A stretch of 5,485 nucleotides of DNA, taken from assembly GCA_038522635.1 (NCBI GenBank), contig JBCBJZ010000190.1, positions 1 through 5,485 on the forward strand, in the 5' to 3' direction. A model generated the notes under the pieces. It was given only the letters and a program-made list of their open reading frames with translations. It ran no database searches and was not told the DNA's origin. The stretch is from JBCBJZ01 sp038522635. GTDB lineage: Bacteria > Pseudomonadota > Alphaproteobacteria > Rhizobiales > Hyphomicrobiaceae. Positions 1-5,003 of the stretch are shown here, in pieces. Made by a program: the position numbers and the translations under genes. Position 1 is the first letter of the stretch. Every line of letters begins with the position of its first letter.

Positions 1-565
1 CGAACGCTTCGTCACGCAGCTGCATCAACCAGCGTTCGGTTTCCTGCTGCAGCTTGCGCGAGCGGATTTCTTCGGAGGCTTCAATCAGCGACTGCTCCTC
101 GGAGTTGTCCACTTCTCGCTCGTCGATCAGCTGGATCTGCGATGGCGGTGACGTCTTGATCGCCTCGTAATAGCTTTCGCAAACCAGAAAATAGTCCTTC
201 ACGATGCGCCGGAGGGGGGCCAGCGGCACCATGTGGTCCAACGGGGCGGCGCCATCGCCACCGCTTGCGTCGCTGCCCTCGCCCGGGTCCTGGCTCACGC
301 GGAAGCGAAGGCGATCATCCTGCAGGCCGAGCTCAAGACGGTAGGGCCCGGTCAGTGCGCTGCCGCCACCCTCGCTGCCGCCGACGCCGCCTGCCTCACC
401 CGTTAGCGCAAAGCTGTTCTCTTCCAGGATGTCGAAAATCGCCACCTCGCGCTCATGCTCGATGTTGGCGTGGGTGCGCCCGATGGACTGCTCATCCAAC
501 GTCAGCGCGCTCAAACGCTGGGGCGAGCGTGCGCCATCATCGCCCGGGGGCGTCTCAGCGCTCAC
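1..565 (-). CDS. UPF0262 family protein, partial (runs off left edge)
   Basis: Translation from a GTG at 565-563 gives 188 codons with no stop before the window edge. Two blocks match my memory of the UPF0262 family: residues 30-54 (R-T-H-A-N-I-E-H-E-R-E-V-A-I-F-D-I-L-E-E-N-S-F-A-L) and residues 118-148 (with I-V-K-D-Y-F, C-E-S-Y-Y and P-P-S-Q-I). The function of the family is unknown. The GTG is chosen because no ATG lies before residue 112 and it overlaps the hisD stop (GTGA), with GGTGA six bases upstream as a plausible Shine-Dalgarno. Position directly after hisD is usual for this family in Alphaproteobacteria, as I recall it. Oddities: glycine-rich stretches at residues 56-69 and 93-108 look like insertions, and after residue 148 an acidic, helix-like tail replaces the usual C-terminal motif (T-A-R-R-L-F-T-L). 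Usual length is about 155-165 residues, so this copy is longer. Family assignment is firm; the C-terminus is not. Confidence 0.82.
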   Translation of the reverse strand, partial: MSAETPPGDDGARSPQRLSALTLDEQSIGRTHANIEHEREVAIFDILEENSFALTGEAGGVGGSEGGGSALTGPYRLELGLQDDRLRFRVSQDPGEGSDASGGDGAAPLDHMVPLAPLRRIVKDYFLVCESYYEAIKTSPPSQIQLIDEREVDNSEEQSLIEASEEIRSRKLQQETERWLMQLRDEAF

Positions 566-1860
566 CGCGTGTCACCGAGCCGGATGGCGACGGACCGCCG
601 ATGCGCGTCGAGCCCTTCGGCATCGGCTAACGCCATGGCGGCCGGCGCCAACGCCTGCAATGACGACCTATCGAGTTGCAGCAGCGATGTTCGCTTCATG
701 AAATCGAGCACGCCGAGCCCGGATGAAAACCGCGCGCTGCGGGCCGTCGGCAGCACGTGGTTGGAGCCCGCCACATAGTCGCCCACAACCTCAGGCGTGT
801 GCGCGCCCAAGAAGATCGCACCGGCATTGGTGATCGAGGCGGCCAGCGTTTCAGGGTCGGCCACGGCGATCTCGAGGTGTTCTGCGGCGATCTCATCGGC
901 GAGGCGGGCTGCTGTGCGCAAATCGTCCACGACGATGATCGCACCGTAGGTTGCCCAACTCGCGCCCGCGATCTCGTGTCGGTTGAGGTGCGGCAACTGT
1001 TCCTCGACGGCAGCGGCCACGGCATCGGCGAACCCGGCATCGTCCGTGATCAAAATTGATTGCGCGACGCTGTCATGTTCGGCTTGCGCCAAGAGATCGG
1101 CCGCGATCCAGCTGGGATCGTTGGCGGCATCGGCAATCACCAGCACTTCTGAAGGACCTGCGATGCTGTCGATGCCGACCTGCCCGTAGACGAGGCGCTT
1201 GGCGGCGGCGACATAGGCGTTGCCCGGCCCGACGATTTTCACCACGGGCGCAATCGTGAGCGTGCCATAGGCCAGCGCCGCAACCGCATGGGCGCCGCCG
1301 ACGCGGTAAATCTCGCCGACGCCTGCCAGATCAGCGGCCGCAAGCACGAGCGGGTTCACCACCCCATCGGGCGTTGGCACCACCATGGCTATGCGCGCCA
1401 CCCCGGCAACCACGGCAGGCACCGCGTTCATGAGGACCGAACTGGGGTACGACGCGCGTCCGCCCGGCACGTAAAGGCCGACCGACTGCACCGGCGTCCA
1501 CCGCGTGCCCAGCCGCACGCCCAGATCATCGATATAATTGTCATCGCGCGGGCGCTGGCGTTCGTGATGCGCTTTGATCCGATCGCGCGCCAACGTCAAC
1601 GCGGCCAAAGCGTCGGGCGAGCAAGCGTCAACTGCTGTTGCGATCTCATCGACGCTGAAGCGCAACGCATCGGCGGAAAGCGTCAGGCGATCGAACGTCT
1701 CGTTAAAGCGCAGCAGCGCGGCGTCGCCTTCTTCGCGCACGGCCGCGATGATGCTGGCAACCTGCGCGCCGACGTCTTGCGAGACCTCACGCTTCATGGT
1801 CAGCAGGGCCGCGAAGGCCTCATCGAAGGTGGCATCAGCGGTATGAAGGCGCAGCGGCAT
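562..1860 (-). CDS. hisD: Histidinol dehydrogenase HisD
   Basis: Catalyses the last two steps of histidine synthesis in the cytoplasm: NAD-dependent four-electron oxidation of L-histidinol to L-histidine, through histidinaldehyde, using zinc. From the ATG at 1860 the protein is 432 residues, normal for the family. Catalytic residues sit almost exactly where they do in E. coli HisD: zinc ligands Gln259 and His262 (A-Q-A-E-H), Asp361 (V-V-G-D-Y-V-A-G-S-N-H) and His420 near the C-terminus (D-A-H-R-R), and the catalytic pair Glu327-His328 (A-A-E-H-L-E). The signature G-P-G-N-A-Y-V and I-A-G-P-S-E segments are intact, so the enzyme should be active. A GTG nine bases upstream (1869) would add three residues; ATG is preferred because M-P-L-R-L is a common HisD start. 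Neither start has a clear Shine-Dalgarno. The stop overlaps the GTG of the UPF0262 gene. A 110-bp gap containing an 18-bp tandem repeat separates it from the DUF2948 gene upstream. No other his gene is in the window. Confidence 0.96.
   Translation of the reverse strand: MPLRLHTADATFDEAFAALLTMKREVSQDVGAQVASIIAAVREEGDAALLRFNETFDRLTLSADALRFSVDEIATAVDACSPDALAALTLARDRIKAHHERQRPRDDNYIDDLGVRLGTRWTPVQSVGLYVPGGRASYPSSVLMNAVPAVVAGVARIAMVVPTPDGVVNPLVLAAADLAGVGEIYRVGGAHAVAALAYGTLTIAPVVKIVGPGNAYVAAAKRLVYGQVGIDSIAGPSEVLVIADAANDPSWIAADLLAQAEHDSVAQSILITDDAGFADAVAAAVEEQLPHLNRHEIAGASWATYGAIIVVDDLRTAARLADEIAAEHLEIAVADPETLAASITNAGAIFLGAHTPEVVGDYVAGSNHVLPTARSARFSSGLGVLDFMKRTSLLQLDRSSLQALAPAAMALADAEGLDAHRRSVAIRLGDTR
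563..576 (-). promoter_or_regulatory. RBS and GTG start of the UPF0262 gene inside the hisD end
   Basis: On the minus strand GGTGA (576-572) is followed by six bases and then GTG (565-563), whose last two bases are the first two of the hisD TGA stop. GGTGA matches the 3' half of the extended Shine-Dalgarno consensus. This supports the GTG as the true start and suggests that ribosomes finishing hisD re-initiate on the next gene. Confidence 0.55.
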
Positions 1861-1872
1861 GGTGGGCACTTT

Positions 1873-1908
1873 TAACGACAGAGGTTCGCGTAACGATAGA
1901 GGTTCGCG
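1873..1908. repeat. Tandem 18-bp direct repeat (two copies) in the hisD leader
   Basis: Two abutting copies, taacgacagaggttcgcg at 1873-1890 and taacgatagaggttcgcg at 1891-1908, differ at one base. They lie 12 bases upstream of the hisD ATG, in the gap after the DUF2948 gene. They could be a duplicated operator or simply a slippage duplication in leader sequence. Nothing in the copies matches a consensus I can name. Confidence 0.85.
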
Positions 1909-1970
1909 TCACACATTGCGGCAGCATAGGCGGGCCGTAAGCACGCCCGTGGACGCGGGCGACCGCCCGA

Positions 1971-2471
1971 TCACGTACCTTCGGCAGCGTTATCAGGTTC
2001 GCCGACGCCATGGTCAGGCTGCGACTTCGCACTCCAGGCTCCGCCCAGATCGCGCAACTCCGCTTCGATGCATTCCACGTGCAGTCGGATCGCCCCGCCG
2101 CCCGAAAAGTGCAGCGTGATGTGCCCCTCAGGCTCCTGCGAAGCCTCGAACTGAACCGCCAACAACGACAGCACATCGCGCTTCGCATCAAGCTTGACGC
2201 CGCTTACCTGTGCGCCGAGCACGCGCTCAAACCGAATGGCCGAACGCCGGCGTTCAAAGCTGCCTTCGCTCGCCTTGCGTGGGGGGCCGTCGCCGCCAGA
2301 TCGCGCGCCGAACCAGTCAAAGCGGTTTGCGATCGCCGCAAACCGTTTTTCGCGCGGCAAGTACGCCATATCGCCGATTTTCAACACAGCGTCTTGCAAG
2401 TGCGCTGACACGACAGCGAGGTCTTCGCTGTCGAGCGCGATCAGTCGTAAGTCGTCTTGGGGAACGTTCAT
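1971..2471 (-). CDS. DUF2948 family protein
   Basis: A 166-residue, probably soluble cytoplasmic protein of unknown function. The N-terminal half carries the pattern I associate with DUF2948: L-I-A-L-D-S-E-D-L at 10-18, then S-A-H-L-Q-D-A-V-L-K at 22-31, a block ending R-E-K-R-F-A-A at 40-46 and N-R-F-D-W at 49-53, and R-R-R-S-A-I-R-F-E-R-V further on. The C-terminal third has alternating hydrophobic strands and a final helix (V-E-C-I-E-A-E-L-R-D-L), then a polar tail. No signal peptide or membrane segment is seen. The ATG at 2471 is the only sensible start because the family motif begins within ten residues of it; its upstream sequence is T-rich with no clear Shine-Dalgarno. In Alphaproteobacteria, as I recall, this family sits between murA and hisD, as here. 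That hints at a conserved neighbourhood but does not reveal a role. Confidence 0.9.
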   Translation of the reverse strand: MNVPQDDLRLIALDSEDLAVVSAHLQDAVLKIGDMAYLPREKRFAAIANRFDWFGARSGGDGPPRKASEGSFERRRSAIRFERVLGAQVSGVKLDAKRDVLSLLAVQFEASQEPEGHITLHFSGGGAIRLHVECIEAELRDLGGAWSAKSQPDHGVGEPDNAAEGT

Positions 2472-2722
2472 CGCAAAAAGTGGAAGCCCTAACCATGGTC
2501 GTCCGGTTCGCGCCCACCCCCGCCATGCTTGGCATCACCCGCTCCGGCTGACGATGCCGCAGCGCGAGATGAGAGGCAAAACAAAGGCTTAAGGGTACGA
2601 TCCCGCGTTAGCATCTAACAGCGAGACCCTAGCGCATCGCAGGTCACGCTGGCAACGCATGCTGCGTCGCAGCACCGGCGTGTCGCGGCGCCAGGGCACG
2701 CCAGAGCAACGGGCGCAAGAAC
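2472..2722. other. Gene-free gap between murA and the DUF2948 gene
   Basis: This gap holds two short hairpins near the murA end (annotated separately) and a small inverted repeat, GTTAG-cat-CTAAC, at 2607-2619. It should contain the promoter for DUF2948, hisD and UPF0262 if they are transcribed apart from murA, but I found no hexamer pair good enough to call. The open frames crossing it have no family resemblance and are taken as chance. Confidence 0.6.
2660..2702 (-). terminator. Two consecutive stem-loops downstream of murA
   Basis: Reading away from the murA stop, the first stem pairs 2697-2702 with 2677-2682 (GGCGTG/CACGCC), extendable to about 8 bp through a bulge-free G-C and a G-T pair. 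The second is a perfect 6-bp stem with a 3-base loop (TGCTGC-gtc-GCAGCA, 2660-2674). Neither is followed by a T-run on the minus strand, so this is not a classical intrinsic terminator. It could mark the transcript end with Rho, protect the 3' end, or be chance in GC-rich DNA. Confidence 0.3.
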
Positions 2723-4012
2723 TCAGGCTGAGATCCGCTCGATCCGGGCCCCACAGCGCGACAGCTTCTCCTCCAGGCGCTCAAAGCCGCGGTCCAGGTG
2801 GTAGACGCGGTTGATCATCGTCTCGCCCTCGGCCATCAGCCCCCCGATCACCAGCGACACCGAGGCGCGCAGGTCGGTCGCCATCACCTCCGCACCGCTC
2901 AGCGTGTCCACGCCCTTGATGGTCGCTGAATCACCGTGGAGCTGAATGTCTGCGCCCAAACGCACCAGCTCCTGCACATGCATGAAGCGGTTTTCAAAGA
3001 TGGTCTCGCGGATCACGCTCGTGCCATTCGAGCGCGTCATCAGCGCCATGAACTGCGCTTGCAGATCGGTCGGGAACCCCGGGAACGGCTGCGTTTCCAC
3101 GGTCACCGGCTCGATCGCATCACTGGAGCGCGCCACACGCACGCCATCCGCCGTCGCCTCGACCTGCGTACCCGTCTGCTCAAGCGCCTTCAACGCAGCC
3201 TCGAGCAGCTCAACGCTTGCGCCCTTCAATTCGACGTCGCCACCGGCCGCGGCAACCGCCATCGCAAAGGTCCCGGTCTCGATGCGGTCGGGCAGCACCG
3301 TGTGCGTCGCGCCTTCAAGCGACGGCCGCCCCTGGACCAACAGCGTGGAGGTGCCGATCCCTTCGATGCGCGCGCCCATGCGCACCAGGCATCGCGCCAC
3401 ATCGCTGACTTCAGGTTCGCGCGCGGCGTTCTCTATGCGGGTTTCGCCTTTGGCCAGCACCGCGGCGAGCAGCACATTATGCGTCGCGCCCACCGAAACT
3501 TTCGGAAACACGATCTTATTGCCGGTCAGCCCGCCGGGCGCCCGTGCCACCACATAGCCGGCATCGATGTCGATCTCAGCGCCAAGCGCCTTCAGCCCCT
3601 GCAAATGCAAATCGACGGGCCGTGTGCCGATGGCGCAGCCGCCGGGCATGGAGACGCGCGCTTGGCCACACCGCGCGATCAAAGGGCCGAGCACCCAGAA
3701 ACTGGCCCGCATCCGGCTTACCATCTCGTAGGGCGCCACCGTATCGACGATGTCACGCGCGCTCAGATGGAACGTCTCGCCGAGAAATGATGAGGGCGCC
3801 GAGCGTTTGCCATCGATCGTCAGGTCGACGCCGTGGTTGCGCAAAATCCGCGTCAACATGTTCACGTCGGCCAGGTTCGGCACGTTTTTCAGCGTCAGCC
3901 GGTCAGCCGTCAGCAAGGACGCGATCAGCAGCGGCAAGGCAGCATTTTTGGCGCCCGAAATCGGGATCTCACCGTTGAGCGCGTGCCCACCTTCGATCCT
4001 GATGCGATCCAT
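2723..4012 (-). CDS. murA: UDP-N-acetylglucosamine 1-carboxyvinyltransferase MurA
   Basis: Transfers the enolpyruvyl group of phosphoenolpyruvate to UDP-GlcNAc, the first committed step of peptidoglycan synthesis, in the cytoplasm. The 429-residue length is normal. Active-site residues are all present: Lys22-Asn23 (S-G-A-K-N-A-A), the mobile-loop cysteine Cys126 (P-G-G-C-A-I-G, equivalent to E. coli Cys115), Arg131 (E. coli Arg120), Asp316 in P-G-F-P-T-D-L-Q-A-Q (E. coli Asp305) and Arg408 in H-L-D-R-G-F (E. coli Arg397). Cysteine rather than aspartate in the loop predicts fosfomycin-sensitive chemistry. The loop lies about 11 residues later than in E. coli, consistent with insertions in the N-terminal region, which is common in this group. 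The ATG at 4012 has a good GGAG eight bases upstream. The upstream neighbour is a small charged protein gene 226 bp away on the same strand; downstream a 251-bp gap leads to the DUF2948 gene. Confidence 0.97.
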   Translation of the reverse strand: MDRIRIEGGHALNGEIPISGAKNAALPLLIASLLTADRLTLKNVPNLADVNMLTRILRNHGVDLTIDGKRSAPSSFLGETFHLSARDIVDTVAPYEMVSRMRASFWVLGPLIARCGQARVSMPGGCAIGTRPVDLHLQGLKALGAEIDIDAGYVVARAPGGLTGNKIVFPKVSVGATHNVLLAAVLAKGETRIENAAREPEVSDVARCLVRMGARIEGIGTSTLLVQGRPSLEGATHTVLPDRIETGTFAMAVAAAGGDVELKGASVELLEAALKALEQTGTQVEATADGVRVARSSDAIEPVTVETQPFPGFPTDLQAQFMALMTRSNGTSVIRETIFENRFMHVQELVRLGADIQLHGDSATIKGVDTLSGAEVMATDLRASVSLVIGGLMAEGETMINRVYHLDRGFERLEEKLSRCGARIERISA

Positions 4013-4020
4013 CGCTTGGT

Positions 4021-4024
4021 CTCC
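4021..4024 (-). promoter_or_regulatory. Ribosome binding site of murA
   Basis: GGAG on the minus strand ends eight bases before the murA ATG (4012-4010). It is the clearest Shine-Dalgarno in the window and fixes the murA start. Confidence 0.75.
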
Positions 4025-4078
4025 ATGTCGTAGGCGGTCCGAGGGGCCCGCGGGCTATGCCAAGATGCATACCCCACC

Positions 4079-4119
4079 AAAAACACATTTCGTGGCGAAG
4101 TCGCGGTGCTTACGCCACG
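4079..4119 (-). terminator. Terminator-like hairpin between the small gene and murA
   Basis: On the minus strand CGTGGCG (4119-4113) and CGCCACG (4097-4091) form a perfect 7-bp stem around a 15-base loop. Seven bases later there is a run of five T (4083-4079). The large loop and the gap before the T-run make it weak, but it lies where transcription of the small upstream gene could end or be attenuated before murA. Confidence 0.35.
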
Positions 4120-4238
4120 CCCTGAGTGAACTTGTTTCTCTTCAATTGTCAGCGCACACCCTACGCGATTTGGCGCTCTGCGCCCAGGCGTGGCCATGAC
4201 GAGGCTTTACGCGTTCGGACGGTGGCAGTTCAGGCGAC

Positions 4239-4433
4239 TCACTCGGTTTGCTCATCAGGTACAGAGCCCCGCTCAGCCTGGGCACGCGCCAGTCCCCGCG
4301 CCTGCGCCTTGCGCTTGACGAGGTTGGCGCGCAATTGCGCTGCGAGCCGGGCTTCGCGTTCACGCTCGCGCTCTGCCCGTGGCCGAGAGCGGTCACCCCG
4401 CACCCGATCCGCGCCGTCATCTCCGCCTGTCAT
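4239..4433 (-). CDS. Small highly charged hypothetical protein upstream of murA
   Basis: A 64-residue protein with an acidic and glycine-rich N-terminus (M-T-G-G-D-D-G), a run of alternating Arg and Glu at about residues 18-29, then A-R-L-A-A-Q-L-R-A-N-L-V-K-R-K-A-Q-A-R at about 28-46, which should form a basic amphipathic helix, and a polar tail. The pattern A-R-L-A-A-x-L-R-x-N-L-x-x-R-K-x-Q-A-R recalls short uncharacterised alphaproteobacterial proteins encoded next to murA; this is from memory and not verified. The frame is open much further upstream, to 4757, but the extra 108 residues are low-complexity, arginine-rich and cross a 17-bp tandem repeat. The internal ATG at 4433 is therefore preferred; it has AAGGG seven bases upstream (4445-4441). 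Function unknown; the charge suggests nucleic acid or partner-protein binding, which is inference only. Confidence 0.65.
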   Translation of the reverse strand: MTGGDDGADRVRGDRSRPRAEREREREARLAAQLRANLVKRKAQARGLARAQAERGSVPDEQTE

Positions 4434-4437
4434 GCCG

Positions 4438-4515
4438 TAACCCTTGGCTTCCCTCGGCTTCGCGCAACCCTTGGCTTCCCGCAACCCTGGGCTTCCCGCA
4501 ACCCTGGGCTTCATC
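4438..4515. repeat. Degenerate 17-bp tandem repeat at the 5' end of the small gene
   Basis: Four related copies are visible: taacccttggcttccct at 4438-4454, then after ten bases three abutting copies, caacccttggcttcccg (4465-4481), caaccctgggcttcccg (4482-4498) and a decayed caaccctgggcttcatc (4499-4515). Because 17 is not a multiple of three, a coding repeat is unlikely. The copy nearest the small gene supplies its AAGGG ribosome binding site, and the other copies carry the same AGGG-type core on the minus strand. Confidence 0.85.
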
Positions 4516-4753
4516 GGCCTCATGCGGCGCCGTTTGGCTCCATCGGCTGCGCGCGACCGAACCCCGCCAACGAGCCAGCAAAGCCCCGCCTCACGGCTTG
4601 CCGTCGCCCGCAAACCGTCTGAACTTGCAGTCACCCTCGGCCTATGGCATAGCGCCCACCGCATCCGACCGCCAGCCCAGGCGGCTTCGTTGCAACGCAT
4701 AGCGCGATTTTTGGGCGCCCTGCTGTCCTGCGGCGTACGCTGCACGGAACACA

Positions 4754-4800
4754 GCAACGCTCAACGCTGCCCCCCGGGCAACCGGCGGGATGAGCGTTGC
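4754..4800. repeat. Perfect 10-bp inverted repeat upstream of tRNA-Thr
   Basis: Arms gcaacgctca (4754-4763) and tgagcgttgc (4791-4800) are exact reverse complements around a 27-base spacer. The spacer holds its own small hairpin (tgccc-ccc-gggca, 4768-4780). The left arm is followed by a second caacgct (4762-4768), so a shorter alternative pairing with the right arm exists. No T-run follows in either direction. It ends 16 bases before the tRNA, so it could be a control site for tRNA transcription or a leader structure. Confidence 0.7.
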
Positions 4801-4816
4801 GGGCCGCACGATGCAA

Positions 4817-4891
4817 GCTGCCGTAGCTCAGGGGTAGAGCACTCCCTTGGTAAGGGAGAGGCCGAGAGTTCGAATCTCTCCGGCAGCACCA
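4817..4891 (+). tRNA. tRNA-Thr, anticodon GGT
   Basis: A full cloverleaf can be drawn. The acceptor stem is GCTGCCG (4817-4823) with CGGCAGC (4881-4887). The D stem is GCTC/GAGC with a seven-base loop. The anticodon stem is CTCCC/GGGAG around TTGGTAA, anticodon GGT at 4849-4851, which reads ACC and ACT threonine codons. The variable loop has five bases, and the T stem is GAGAG/CTCTC around TTCGAAT. Every stem is fully paired. The discriminator is A4888 and the CCA end (4889-4891) is encoded. The neighbouring protein genes to the left are on the opposite strand, so this tRNA begins the plus-strand block. Confidence 0.97.
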
Positions 4892-4913
4892 TTTCGACAC
4901 TCCAGTGATTTGC

Positions 4914-4932
4914 GCGGGCTAATCCTGCTTTT
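4914..4932 (+). terminator. Probable intrinsic terminator after tRNA-Thr
   Basis: GCGGG (4914-4918), a CTAAT loop, CCTGC (4924-4928) and then four T form a short hairpin with T-tract 23 bases past the tRNA CCA end. The stem is only 5 bp and includes one G-T pair, so it is weak, but placement and order are right for ending a tRNA transcript and separating it from the next gene. Confidence 0.4.
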
Positions 4933-5003
4933 GGGCGTGAACCTCGGCTGACTTCGACCTGCACAATCAGCGACCTGAGCTCATTGACGCATATCCGCGG
5001 GAC

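Larger units (their letters stand above)
4434..4816. other. Gene-free region between the minus-strand block and tRNA-Thr
   Basis: Open frames on both strands cross this stretch, but their products are low-complexity or arise from translating the repeat and the tRNA. None resembles a protein family. The region must hold the start signals for the small minus-strand gene and for the plus-strand tRNA. It contains a 17-bp tandem repeat (4438-4515), an 11-bp palindrome CTATG-g-CATAG (4642-4652), a 10-bp palindrome CGTTGCAACG (4688-4697) and a 10-bp inverted repeat (4754-4800). A weak plus-strand hexamer pair, TTGCAG at 4625 and CATAGC at 4648 with 17-bp spacing, is too poor to call a promoter. Confidence 0.6.

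Noticed and set aside
1288..1875. Plus-strand open frame of 195 codons inside hisD
   Set aside because: It is the antisense shadow of hisD, whose minus-strand translation has every catalytic residue.
1873..1908. LexA-type site formed by the repeated GAAC motifs before hisD
   Set aside because: Alphaproteobacterial LexA boxes need GAAC or GTTC copies seven bases apart; here 14 bases separate them.
2936..3790. Plus-strand open frame of 284 codons inside murA
   Set aside because: It is the antisense shadow of murA, rich in His and Arg, with no recognisable domain.
4625..4653. Sigma-70 promoter for tRNA-Thr (TTGCAG, 17 bp, CATAGC)
   Set aside because: Only about half of each hexamer matches consensus, and it lies over 160 bases from the tRNA.
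4434..4757. N-terminal extension giving a 172-residue version of the small protein
   Set aside because: The extra 108 residues are low-complexity, cross a non-triplet repeat, and the internal ATG at 4433 has a ribosome binding site.
4631..4900. Minus-strand open frame of 89 codons starting near the tRNA
   Set aside because: Its start (R-R-D-S-N-S-R-P-L-P-Y-Q-G) is the familiar antisense-tRNA artefact found wrongly in databases; no family resemblance elsewhere.
4444..4908. Plus-strand open frame of 154 codons
   Set aside because: Its C-terminus (S-S-G-V-E-H-S-L-G-K-G) is the well-known artefact of translating a tRNA gene, and its N-terminus translates the 17-bp repeat.
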